Below the pieces are notes generated by a model. The model had not been told where the DNA came from. It made no database searches and was given only the letters and a program-made list of their open reading frames with translations. Positions 44,124 to 52,124 of a stretch of 64,000 nt of DNA are shown here, piece after piece. Position numbers and translations under genes: made by a program. Position 1 is the stretch's first letter, and every line of letters starts with the position of its first letter. The stretch is from Sphingobacteriaceae bacterium (GTDB lineage: Bacteria > Bacteroidota > Bacteroidia > Sphingobacteriales > Sphingobacteriaceae): positions 1 to 64,000 of the forward strand of contig JAQSWM010000003.1 in NCBI GenBank assembly GCA_029266635.1, read 5' to 3'.

Positions 44124-45182
44124 TTAAGTGATTGAATGTAGATATTTTTTGAAGAATGCAAAAATTAATTTCGGCTGTGCGAGTTCCCCAAGCTGCTCAA
44201 AATCAATATAAAACCAATCTGTCGAGGCGCTGAACAGCTCCTCGAAACGCTCAACAATCAGGAATTGGGCGTGCAACTTTTGATGGCTAAGAAGGTGGGG
44301 GGCAGGGACAAAGACCTCTTTTAACTTCACTCCGTTTCCAAACCTGTTTACAAACTGGTCCCTGGTGATAAGCTCGCCAGCAGCGATGGGTGCACTGGTT
44401 TCTAAGAGGGGCAGGTCGTACAAATTTTCCCAGATATCACCTGAACCCCGTTTATTCATCAGTATTTGTTTCTCTTTAATAGCCACAACATAGTTGAAGT
44501 AGCGGGAGCGTACCTTCGAATTTTTGAGTTTTACAGGAAGCTCTTGTATTCTGTTTTGATTATAAGCCTGGCATCCTGGACGGAGAGGGCACGTGCCGCA
44601 TAACGGATTTTGCGGCTTGCACTGCAACGAGCCAAACTCCATAATTCCCTGATTGAACAAGCCCGGCTGAGAAGCATCTATAAGCTGATTTGCAAGTTCT
44701 GTAAATTCCTTTTTGCCTTTCGGCGAATTGATGGGCGTGTTGATGCCAAAATATCGCGACAACAATCTGAATACATTGCCATCAACAACGGCTTTAGCTT
44801 CATTGCCGGCGAACGAAGATATTGCGGCAGCTGTGTACTCTCCCACACCTTTTAGTTTGATCAGCTTATCGTAGCTTTTTGGAAAATATCCATCATGCTC
44901 CTCCATCACCATATTGGCTGTATGATGCATGTTCCTCCCCCGCGAGTAATAGCCAAGGCCTTGCCACAGCTTCAGGATTTCTGCTTCGCTGGCAGCCGCG
45001 AAATCAGCCACCGTAGGATACTTTTCGCTAAACCGATGGAAATAAGGAGTCCCCTGTTCCACCCGGGTTTGCTGAAGTATGATCTCGCTGAGCCAAATCA
45101 TGTACGGATCATTTGTGTTCCGCCACGGCAGATCTCGTTTGTGTATCTGGTACCAGGCAATAATTTCCTGAGCGAAATTCAT
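44124..45182 (-). CDS. mutY: A/G-specific adenine DNA glycosylase MutY
   Basis: 352 residues. Removes A opposite 8-oxoG. HhH-GPD motif LKGVGEYTAAAISSFAG (about 110-126), catalytic Asp in VVDGNVFRLLS, and the [4Fe-4S] cysteine pattern C-x6-C-x2-C-x5-C (CKPQNPLCGTCPLRPGC). A NUDIX-like C-terminal domain that recognises 8-oxoG is present. First gene of mutY-ssb. Confidence 0.95.
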   Translation of the reverse strand: MNFAQEIIAWYQIHKRDLPWRNTNDPYMIWLSEIILQQTRVEQGTPYFHRFSEKYPTVADFAAASEAEILKLWQGLGYYSRGRNMHHTANMVMEEHDGYFPKSYDKLIKLKGVGEYTAAAISSFAGNEAKAVVDGNVFRLLSRYFGINTPINSPKGKKEFTELANQLIDASQPGLFNQGIMEFGSLQCKPQNPLCGTCPLRPGCQAYNQNRIQELPVKLKNSKVRSRYFNYVVAIKEKQILMNKRGSGDIWENLYDLPLLETSAPIAAGELITRDQFVNRFGNGVKLKEVFVPAPHLLSHQKLHAQFLIVERFEELFSASTDWFYIDFEQLGELAQPKLIFAFFKKYLHSIT

Positions 45183-45195
45183 ATGATTATCAAAG

Positions 45196-45209
45196 CTTTA
45201 ACGTTAAAG
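45196..45209. promoter_or_regulatory. 14-base perfect palindrome upstream of mutY
   Basis: CTTTAACGTTAAAG lies between the mutY start (45182) and a minus-strand -7 element TATTTTTG (45215-45222). Its position in the leader suggests an operator. No cognate regulator is known here. Confidence 0.35.
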
Positions 45210-45214
45210 GAGTG

Positions 45215-45222
45215 CAAAAATA
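45215..45222 (-). promoter_or_regulatory. candidate -7 element of mutY-ssb
   Basis: Minus strand TATTTTTG, a TAnnTTTG match, 33 bases upstream of the mutY start. No clear -33 box. Confidence 0.4.
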
Positions 45223-45271
45223 CCTTACTTGTTGTATTCTAACGAGTTGGTTCAAAAAAAAGCCCGATATA

Positions 45272-45303
45272 TTTCAAAACATCAATTAAAAAGGATACTT
45301 TTG
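45272..45303 (+). promoter_or_regulatory. promoter of the HU-type gene
   Basis: TACTTTTG at 45296-45303 with TTTC at 45272-45275, 20 bases upstream, one base off TTTG. About 49 bases of leader before the ATG at 45352. Confidence 0.55.
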
Positions 45304-45351
45304 CAACCCCAAAACAGGTGGTTTTAGGATATATATTTATAAGTAACAGAC

Positions 45352-45651
45352 ATGACTAAGGCAGAAATTATTTCAGAAATCTCTAGCAAAACCGGAATTG
45401 AAAAAGCTGATGTACAGGAAGCAATAGAAGCATTCTTTAAAGTGGTTAAGACTTCTATGGTGAGCGGCGAAAACGTGTATGTTAGAGGCTTCGGAAGTTT
45501 TGTAGTAAAGAAAAGAGCAGAAAAAACCGCAAGGAATATTTCAAAGAATACTGCAATTATTATCCCGGAACATTTCGTTCCAAGCTTTAAGCCTGCAAAA
45601 GTTTTTGTAGAAAAAGTAAAAACAGGCAACAAGAAAAAAGCATTCGCATAA
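45352..45651 (+). CDS. HU/IHF-family DNA-binding protein
   Basis: 99 residues. MTKAEIISEISSKTGIEKADV start, VYVRGFGSFVVKKRAEKTARN with the family's RGFGSF, and a Lys-rich C-terminus (VKTGNKKKAFA). Histone-like architectural protein. Followed after 11 bases by a TPR gene. Confidence 0.95.
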   Translation: MTKAEIISEISSKTGIEKADVQEAIEAFFKVVKTSMVSGENVYVRGFGSFVVKKRAEKTARNISKNTAIIIPEHFVPSFKPAKVFVEKVKTGNKKKAFA

Positions 45652-45662
45652 GCTGATTTATC

Positions 45663-46508
45663 GTGGTAAATAAAAAGCAAATAGTTGTAATTGGGTCGGT
45701 AGTGATACTGATGGGGCTATTGCTTTCTATGGATATCAAAGGGTTGGTAAAACCAAAAGAAGGCGCAACAGAAAGCTCTCACGATGCAGGCCAGGCTCAA
45801 ATGCCTGCACTCAGCCTTCAAAGTATTTCTGAAACAGCTAAGGAGGGATTGAATGCCAGCATCGCTGAAGAGATAACTGCTCTGGAAGCAAAGCTGAATC
45901 AGGCACCAGCCTCAGGAAAATTAGCTATTCAAAAGCAACTGGCAGAGAAGTGGGATGATGTGAATCAGCCGGCTCCTCAGGCGTTTTATTACCAGATGAT
46001 AGCGGCTAAGGATAGCACCTACGCAAACTGGCTTAAAACCGGCGATCTGTTCGCCGCTGCTTACCAAAGCGCTCCTGACACGCTTGTCCAACCTGCCCTT
46101 ACACAAAAGGCCATTGATGCTTATCAAAAAGCATTAGCTCTGCAACCCAACAGCCTTGATGCAAAAACGGGCTTAGGCGTAGCTTATGTGAGTGGAACGG
46201 GCAATCCGATGCAGGGCATACAGCTTTTGTTGGGCGTTGTGAAAGAAGATCCTGAGAATGTAAAGGCGAATTATAACCTGGGCTTATTTTCCATGCGCTC
46301 CGGGCAATTTGACAAAGCTGTTAACAGGTTTAAAACTGTAATCGCTAAACAGCCCGATCCCGAATCCTGGTTCTATCTGGCTACCAGCTATGAGAACCTG
46401 GGTCAAAAACAGGAGGCGATACTCGCCTTCCAAAAAAGCAAGGAACTGGCAGCAGATCCTAACTTATCTAAGTTTGTAGATAAGAAAGTAGAAGAATTGA
46501 AGAAATAA
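45663..46508 (+). CDS. TPR-repeat protein, N-terminal membrane anchor
   Basis: 281 residues from a GTG start. One N-terminal hydrophobic helix (IVVIGSVVILMGLLLSMDI, about 7-25) then an extracytoplasmic region with about four tetratricopeptide repeats (AIDAYQKALALQPNSLDAK, VKANYNLGLFSMRSGQFDKA, AILAFQKSKELAADPN). Role unknown; probably a membrane-anchored scaffold. Confidence 0.82.
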   Translation: MVNKKQIVVIGSVVILMGLLLSMDIKGLVKPKEGATESSHDAGQAQMPALSLQSISETAKEGLNASIAEEITALEAKLNQAPASGKLAIQKQLAEKWDDVNQPAPQAFYYQMIAAKDSTYANWLKTGDLFAAAYQSAPDTLVQPALTQKAIDAYQKALALQPNSLDAKTGLGVAYVSGTGNPMQGIQLLLGVVKEDPENVKANYNLGLFSMRSGQFDKAVNRFKTVIAKQPDPESWFYLATSYENLGQKQEAILAFQKSKELAADPNLSKFVDKKVEELKK

Positions 46509-46539
46509 CAAATTATAAAAACATTAAAAATTAAAAGCT

Positions 46540-46629
46540 ATGCCAAGCGGAAAAAAAAGAAAAAGACATAAAATGGCTACCCACAAACGCAAAAAGCGTT
46601 TAAGAAAAAACCGTCACAAGAAAAAGTAA
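46540..46629 (+). CDS. 29-residue very basic protein, COX24/mS38-like
   Basis: Short open frame MPSGKKRKRHKMATHKRK .. RLRKNRHKKK, 18 of 29 residues Lys, Arg or His. Such basic peptides of this sort are seen in many Bacteroidota next to ribonuclease genes and carry the AURKAIP1/COX24 (mS38-like) signature in the RKKRLRKNRHK part; the family includes small ribosomal proteins. Assignment rests on my recall of the motif. Lies between a TPR gene and the rng gene, in the same direction. Confidence 0.7.
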   Translation: MPSGKKRKRHKMATHKRKKRLRKNRHKKK

Positions 46630-46635
46630 GCGGAT

Positions 46636-46738
46636 AGTAGCGGTAAATAGTAGCAGTTTGATAGCAATCTGTTAAACTACTGCCAATCTCTACAATTTAC
46701 TGCCACTTATGTGCCTCCACGCCTCAGGCGCCGGAGGT
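46636..46738 (+). promoter_or_regulatory. structured leader upstream of rng
   Basis: Two imperfect hairpins: AGTAGCGGTAAATAGTAGC AGTTT (46636-46659) against AAACTACTGCC .. TTTACTGCCACT (46674-46707), and CCTCCACGCCTCAGGCGCCGGAGG (46714-46737). Related RNase E mRNA in E. coli is autoregulated through 5' hairpins, so a similar role is possible, but no experimental support here. Confidence 0.4.
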
Positions 46739-46809
46739 TCTTGTGTTTGTTTTATTACTCATCTTAGTGTTAACTATGGCAGAGTCCTCTGCCACTAATG
46801 GAGTAGCTA

Positions 46810-48360
46810 TTGGTAAAGGAATTAATAATCAATTCAACCCCACACGGGGTGACTATAGCTTTACTGCAAGACAAGCAACTCGTAGAACTTAACACAGAGC
46901 ACATTAACAACAATTATGCTGTTGGTGATATTTACCTTGGGAAGATCAAGAAGATCATGCCGGGGCTAAATGCCGCTTTTGTGGACGTTGGCTATGAAAA
47001 AGACGCTTTCCTGCATTATCTTGACCTGGGTCCCCAGGTGCAGTCGCTGATTAAGCTGACCAAGATTGTAAAGAACGGCAGTTACAAAGAAAAACTGCTT
47101 AATAGTTTCAGGCCGGAACAGGATATAAACAAGTCCGGCAAAATATCAGAGGTTCTTAACCGGAACATGCTTTTGCCTGTTCAGATTGCAAAGGAACCGA
47201 TTTCTACAAAAGGTCCCAGATTAAGCTCTGACTTATCTATTGCGGGCCGTTTCTCTGTTTTGGTGCCGTTTTCGGATGTTATTTCTATCTCGAAAAAGAT
47301 CAGGAGCAACACAGAGCGGAACCGTTTAAAGAAAATTGTAGAAAGCATAAAGCCGAAGCATTTCGGTGTCATAATACGTACAGTATCTGAAGGCAAAGGA
47401 GTAGAAGAGCTTCAAAAGGATCTGCTTGATCTGATTGCCAAATGGGAGACGTTTTCAAGAAGATTGGAAACTACCGAACCTTCAAAGAAAATATTAGGTG
47501 AGATGGGTCGTACATCCACCATTTTACGCGATCTTCTAAACCCGGATTTCACAAACATCCATGTGAATGATCCGGCGATTTACGAGGATATTAAATCCTA
47601 CGTTCACGAGATTTCGCCAGATCTTGATAAGATTGTAAAGTTTTACAAGCATAAAGAGCCCATTTTCGAGCACTTCGGGGTAGAAAAGCAGATAAAGACA
47701 TCGTTTGGGAAAACAGTAAACCTCGCGGGTGGTGCTTACCTTGTTGTAGAACATACAGAGGCTTTGCACGTGATCGACGTTAACAGCGGAAATCGCACTG
47801 CAAGCAAAGAAAATCAAGAAGAAAACGCTTTTCAGGTAAATAAAGAAGCTGCACGCGAGATAGCGAGACAGTTGCGCTTACGCGATATGGGCGGTATTGT
47901 GGTGATCGATTTTATCGATATGCACAAACCCCAAAACCGCAAAGAACTCTTCGATTATCTGAAGGAGCAAATGCTGCTGGATAGAGCCAAGCACACCATC
48001 CTGCCTCCGAGCAAATTCGGACTGGTGCAAATAACCCGTCAGCGTGTGCGGCCGGAGATGAATATCGTAACGAACGAGAAATGCCCTGCTTGCGACGGCA
48101 CCGGTGAAATCAAAGCAAGTATCGTTTTGATGGATGATATTCAGAATAACTTGAATTACATCCTTACCGAACAAAACGAGAAGAAGATCACGCTTTGTGT
48201 GCATCCATATATTGAAGCATACATCAAAAAAGGAATGGTTTCATGCCAGATGCGCTGGTTCTTCAAATATGGAAAATGGATCAACGTAAAAGGCGTTCCA
48301 TCGTATTTCCTAACACAGTTTAACTTCCTTAACTCGAAAGAGGAAGAAATCAAGCTGTAA
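46810..48360 (+). CDS. rng: ribonuclease E/G family
   Basis: 516 residues, TTG start (no in-frame ATG nearby; MVKELIINSTPHGV matches the family N-terminus). S1 domain with VGDIYLGKIKKIMPGLNAAFVDVG, then the RNase H-like catalytic region; Mg-binding Asp in HVIDVNSGN (about 316) and GGIVVIDFIDMH, the Zn-link Cys pair CPACDG (about 425). Processes rRNA 5' ends and mRNA; shorter than RNase E, so RNase G type. Confidence 0.92.
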   Translation: MVKELIINSTPHGVTIALLQDKQLVELNTEHINNNYAVGDIYLGKIKKIMPGLNAAFVDVGYEKDAFLHYLDLGPQVQSLIKLTKIVKNGSYKEKLLNSFRPEQDINKSGKISEVLNRNMLLPVQIAKEPISTKGPRLSSDLSIAGRFSVLVPFSDVISISKKIRSNTERNRLKKIVESIKPKHFGVIIRTVSEGKGVEELQKDLLDLIAKWETFSRRLETTEPSKKILGEMGRTSTILRDLLNPDFTNIHVNDPAIYEDIKSYVHEISPDLDKIVKFYKHKEPIFEHFGVEKQIKTSFGKTVNLAGGAYLVVEHTEALHVIDVNSGNRTASKENQEENAFQVNKEAAREIARQLRLRDMGGIVVIDFIDMHKPQNRKELFDYLKEQMLLDRAKHTILPPSKFGLVQITRQRVRPEMNIVTNEKCPACDGTGEIKASIVLMDDIQNNLNYILTEQNEKKITLCVHPYIEAYIKKGMVSCQMRWFFKYGKWINVKGVPSYFLTQFNFLNSKEEEIKL

Positions 48361-48367
48361 TTAAGAG

Positions 48368-48414
48368 TTAAGAATTAAGAGTGTTTTTAATGCGAGCACA
48401 CTCTTAATTCTTAA
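48368..48414 (+). terminator. 17-bp perfect inverted repeat between rng and radA
   Basis: TTAAGAATTAAGAGTGT and ACACTCTTAATTCTTAA, with a 13-base loop, followed by TTTTAA. Could be a terminator but is unusually A/T-rich; also resembles interspersed intergenic repeats in the phylum. Symmetric, so it would act on both strands. Confidence 0.5.
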
Positions 48415-48436
48415 TTTTAAATTCTGAACTACCATC

Positions 48437-49849
48437 TTGGCAAAAACCAAAACTGCATATTTCTGTCAGAGCTGCGGCTTTGAATCACCTAAATGGATGG
48501 GCAAATGCACGGCATGCGGTCAGTGGAATACATTTGTAGAAGAAATTATAGAAAAACCTTCTGGCTCGGTTCCCAATTGGCAGTCTTCTGCTTCTACATC
48601 GCTGCAGCGGGCAAATAAACCTTCCGCTATTCAGGACATCGTTTACACAGAAGAAAACCGGTTAATAACTCCCGACAAGGAGCTTAACCGGGTTTTGGGA
48701 GGAGGAATTGTGGGCGGCTCCCTTGTGCTGATAGGCGGAGAGCCTGGCATCGGAAAGTCAACGCTCATGCTTCAAATTGCAATGGCTCTGCCCGGTAAGA
48801 TACTTTATGTTTCGGGTGAAGAAAGCAGCCAGCAGGTGAAGATGCGGGCGGAAAGGCTAAGTCCCCTGCCCCCTGAAGGGGGTAAAGTACAAACTGCCCG
48901 TTCAGGGAGTGAGGTATTCATCCTGACGGAAACCTCTACACAAAACATCTTCAAGCAAATCGAGATACTTGAACCTACCATCGTCATCGTAGATTCAATT
49001 CAAACGCTGCATTCATCACACATAGAATCTACCCCCGGCAGTGTTTCGCAGGTACGGGAATGTACGGCCGAACTGCTTCGTTTTGCTAAAGAGACAGCAA
49101 CTCCCGTTTTTCTGATCGGGCATATCACCAAAGATGGCATGATTGCAGGGCCAAAAATTTTGGAGCATATGGTTGATACGGTGCTTCAGTTTGAAGGCGA
49201 TCGCCATCATATGTACCGAATTCTGAGAACCGTAAAAAACAGGTTTGGCCCGGCGGCGGAGCTCGGTATTTATGAGATGCAGGGCAGCGGTTTACGCGAA
49301 GTATCTAATCCTTCAGAGATCCTGCTTTCGCAACGCGAGGAGCCACTAAGCGGGATTACAATTTCAGCTATGCTGGAAGGCATGCGCCCGATGCTGATAG
49401 AAACTCAGGCTCTTGTGAGCATATCTGCCTACGGAACGCCTCAGCGCTCTGCCACCGGCTTCGATACCAAACGGATGAATATGCTGCTTGCAGTGCTTGA
49501 AAAACGTTGCGGGTTCAAACTCAGCGTCAAGGATGTATTTCTAAATATTGCGGGCGGTTTGAGGGTAGAGGATCCGGCAATTGATTTGGGCGTGATTGTG
49601 GCTATAATATCTTCTCATGAGGATATGCCGATCTCAACCAAGATCTGTTTTGCGGCTGAGGTCGGGCTGTCGGGCGAGATCAGGGCAGTGAACCGGATAG
49701 AGCAGCGTATTGCCGAGGCGGAGAAACTCGGCTTTGAACAAATCTATATTTCAAAATACAACAAGAAAGGTTTAGATGAATCGAGGTATAAACTTGAAAT
49801 CAAAACCGTTGCCAAAGTAGATGAGGTGTTCGCCGCCCTGTTTGGTTAA
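48437..49849 (+). CDS. radA: DNA repair protein RadA with a palindromic in-frame insert
   Basis: 470 residues, TTG start. N-terminal zinc finger CQSCGFESPKWMGKCTACGQW, ATPase with Walker A GGEPGIGKSTLML (about 95-107), RadA-specific KNRFG, and Lon-protease-like C-terminal domain (about 345-470). Helps branch migration in recombination. Residues about 142-159 (SPLPPEGGKVQTARSGSE) lie between MRAERL and FILTETST where I would expect a shorter linker; their DNA is palindromic. Frame is intact. Confidence 0.93.
   Translation: MAKTKTAYFCQSCGFESPKWMGKCTACGQWNTFVEEIIEKPSGSVPNWQSSASTSLQRANKPSAIQDIVYTEENRLITPDKELNRVLGGGIVGGSLVLIGGEPGIGKSTLMLQIAMALPGKILYVSGEESSQQVKMRAERLSPLPPEGGKVQTARSGSEVFILTETSTQNIFKQIEILEPTIVIVDSIQTLHSSHIESTPGSVSQVRECTAELLRFAKETATPVFLIGHITKDGMIAGPKILEHMVDTVLQFEGDRHHMYRILRTVKNRFGPAAELGIYEMQGSGLREVSNPSEILLSQREEPLSGITISAMLEGMRPMLIETQALVSISAYGTPQRSATGFDTKRMNMLLAVLEKRCGFKLSVKDVFLNIAGGLRVEDPAIDLGVIVAIISSHEDMPISTKICFAAEVGLSGEIRAVNRIEQRIAEAEKLGFEQIYISKYNKKGLDESRYKLEIKTVAKVDEVFAALFG
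48861..48912. repeat. palindromic insertion within radA coding region
   Basis: Bases GTCCCCTGCCCCCTGAAG then GGGGTAAAG; the core CCCCCTGAAGGGGG (48869-48882) is a perfect hairpin with a GA apex. It resembles short interspersed palindromes that occur in Bacteroidota genomes and that keep the frame when inside genes. The boundaries are estimates. Confidence 0.5.
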
Positions 49850-49914
49850 ATTTACAATTCACAGTCAAACTCTGTTACATTTATTGAAAATTGTTTGCAT
49901 TTTTGCGCACTCTT

Positions 49915-50427
49915 ATGCAAACGGTTAAAAGATTAACGTGCTTCTTTAGCATTTTGGCAATTCTTGCTGCTTGTACCAACAGCTCAAAAGTACAATTGCA
50001 TAGTGCGAAGAATTTGCGAGGCAAGGCCGCTTATGGCGATTCAATCCGCGAGGGCAGCCTTGTGGACATATCAGGAGTGCAAACTATAATGCAGAAATCC
50101 GATAAAGCAGATATGCTTTTAATCGGTCGTGTGGAGGATGTTTGCAAGGAAAAAGGGTGCTGGATGACCATGAAGCTCACCGATGGAACTGAGATGCGGG
50201 TTACGTTTAAGGACTACGGCTTTTTCGTGCCGCAATCATTAAAAGGTAAGCAGGTGATCTTGAATGGTTTTGCTTATCATCAAACACCATCTCTGGAACA
50301 GGAAAAGCACTACGCTGCCGATGCAGGTAAGACAGAGGCAGAAATCCAAGAAATCCAAGAAATCCAAGAAATCCATCCTGCTGATAAGCAAATAGCTTTT
50401 GAAGCAAATGGTGTAGTGGTTTTATAG
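49915..50427 (+). CDS. DUF4920 domain lipoprotein
   Basis: 170 residues from ATG 49915 (an upstream in-frame TTG at 49891 is less likely). Signal with lipobox ILAAC, then the DUF4920 region: YGDSI..GSLVDISGV, VEDVCKEKGCWMTMKL with two Cys, FKDYGFFVP. Function unknown, possibly metal related. The C-terminal part carries a 9-base tandem repeat encoding EIQ three times and EIH. Confidence 0.85.
   Translation: MQTVKRLTCFFSILAILAACTNSSKVQLHSAKNLRGKAAYGDSIREGSLVDISGVQTIMQKSDKADMLLIGRVEDVCKEKGCWMTMKLTDGTEMRVTFKDYGFFVPQSLKGKQVILNGFAYHQTPSLEQEKHYAADAGKTEAEIQEIQEIQEIHPADKQIAFEANGVVVL
50341..50376 (+). repeat. 9-bp tandem repeat in DUF4920 gene
   Basis: Four head-to-tail copies of GAAATCCAA (last ends in T). 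In-frame, so copy changes alter the length by three residues each. Variable tandem repeat candidate. Confidence 0.95.
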
Positions 50428-50439
50428 CCTATCTGAGCT

Positions 50440-51225
50440 TTACATGCTGGGAGTTTTTCCGCCGTCAACCTGGATGTTCACTCCATTGATGTACGAAGCA
50501 GCAGGTGTTGCCAGGAACGCCACGGCAGCAGCCACTTCATGAGCCTCGCCAACCCGGCCTGCTGGAATATCGCTCTCCATCAATCTTAAAACTTCGTCAA
50601 AAGATTTTCCTTCTTTTTCCATTCTGCCTTTTATCAGAAACTCTAAACGTGCAGTCATGGTAAAGCCTGGCAGGATATTATTGACAGTAATCCCGAAAGG
50701 AGCCAATTCTAAAGACAAAGTTTTCGACCAGCTTGCTACCGCACCCCGGATCGTGTTCGATACCCCCAGCCCTTTTATCGGAGTTTTAACTGAAGTAGAG
50801 ATAATATTGATGATCCTGCCCCACTTGTTTTCCTTCATCCATGGGCTCACAGCCTGAGTGAGGATCTGATTACAAATAAGATGCTGCGAAAATGCCTTTG
50901 TGAACTCATCAAGGTTGGCATCAATGGCTTGACCTCCAGGAGGCCCGCCTGTGTTGTTAATGAGAATATCAATGTTATGATTCTTTAGGTAGTCATCCAC
51001 AACTGCTTTTAAGTTCGGTGGGTTAGAGAAATCAGCAACAAGGTAATGATGCGACTCGGTATCGTCAGCCGGCAGATGTTTAATCAGATCCTGCAGCTTT
51101 TCTTCATTTCGTGCTACCAAGGTTATGCTTGCTCCCAGCAAAGCCAGCTCAATGGCCGATGCTTTCCCAATCCCCTGTGTACTGCCGCAAACCAGTGCTC
51201 GTTTGCCTGTAAGATCTGTAATCAT
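50440..51225 (-). CDS. SDR family protein, atypical active site
   Basis: 261 residues. Classical short-chain dehydrogenase fold: GxxxGxG variant GSTQGIGKA (about 14-22), NNTGGPPG, INIISTS, PGF and C-terminal YINGVNIQVDGG. The usual Tyr-x3-Lys catalytic pair is replaced: the aligned position reads SNTIR, so Tyr becomes Ser and Lys becomes Arg. Either a divergent enzyme or a non-catalytic relative. 3-oxoacyl-ACP reductase-like by general sequence. Confidence 0.8.
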   Translation of the reverse strand: MITDLTGKRALVCGSTQGIGKASAIELALLGASITLVARNEEKLQDLIKHLPADDTESHHYLVADFSNPPNLKAVVDDYLKNHNIDILINNTGGPPGGQAIDANLDEFTKAFSQHLICNQILTQAVSPWMKENKWGRIINIISTSVKTPIKGLGVSNTIRGAVASWSKTLSLELAPFGITVNNILPGFTMTARLEFLIKGRMEKEGKSFDEVLRLMESDIPAGRVGEAHEVAAAVAFLATPAASYINGVNIQVDGGKTPSM

Positions 51226-51237
51226 AGCTTAACCAGA

Positions 51238-51948
51238 TTATTTGTTATACGCGTCAACTGCCTGTTTTATATGCTTATGTTTTAAAAGTGATATGCAATA
51301 GCTGCCGGCCAAAGCTACAGAACCTGTACACATTAACGTTAAGGCAGGCCCTGTATTTGCTTTCGTTGGGATACCTCCAAACAACGTGTTTAGTCCCGCT
51401 CGTGTTAGTTCTCTTAGCAACATTACCATTCCCGCACCAGTAACCACAGCTCCACCTGCCAAAAGTCCGTATTGGACCTGTTCTTTTGTTCGGTAACGAT
51501 TTAGATATTGGGTACATTCCGGTACACCTGTTAGAACAGGTTTTAAAGTTGAATAGTTTGCTTTTTGAATACTAGTCGACTCACTATCGAAATACATCCT
51601 GACGGTTGGGCGTAAATATCCATATACAGCTATTGCGTCTAAATCAACCTTTTGATAAAGGTTAACTTTACCTTCCGAAACCCGTGCTGCGAACCGGGGT
51701 CCTGAAAGAAAGCGCTTCCCTACATTGGCAAATGTTCCTTTGTTATTTTGGTAGGATTTAACACTGTCTAAGCCTATTCGATGAGAGCCTATCATCAGAT
51801 ACTTTTGTCGCAGGAAAGGCTTGGCTAAAGTGACGGAGCTACCGTAAAGTGTTGTATCGGAGAAAAGATGGGCGTAGGATGTATTTGATGCCTGGCCATA
51901 CGTCCCAGTGGCCAAAAAAACGATGCTTAGGACCAGCCATGCTCTCAT
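51238..51948 (-). CDS. hypothetical secreted protein
   Basis: 236 residues from ATG 51948: signal peptide MRAWLVLSIVFLATGTYG. Contains two late hydrophobic segments (YGLLAGGAVVTGAGMVMLL; LTLMCTGSVALAGSYCISLL, about 170-225) that may be membrane helices, and a basic C-terminal end. No family recognised. Follows the SDR gene upstream on the minus strand with 12 bases between. Confidence 0.6.
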   Translation of the reverse strand: MRAWLVLSIVFLATGTYGQASNTSYAHLFSDTTLYGSSVTLAKPFLRQKYLMIGSHRIGLDSVKSYQNNKGTFANVGKRFLSGPRFAARVSEGKVNLYQKVDLDAIAVYGYLRPTVRMYFDSESTSIQKANYSTLKPVLTGVPECTQYLNRYRTKEQVQYGLLAGGAVVTGAGMVMLLRELTRAGLNTLFGGIPTKANTGPALTLMCTGSVALAGSYCISLLKHKHIKQAVDAYNK

Positions 51949-52124
51949 CCCTAAACTTAACAAAAGATTTTTATGATCACAAAAGGTCGACAAAGTTGTA
52001 AGGCCCAAAACCATGTACTAACAATCTTCGTAAGTTGTTTCGAACATAACACGGCAGGCGTTGTTCACTAAAAAGTGCTCTGTAGCCGCAGAAATATCAT
52101 AAATTAAAGTCCCCTAAAACATAC

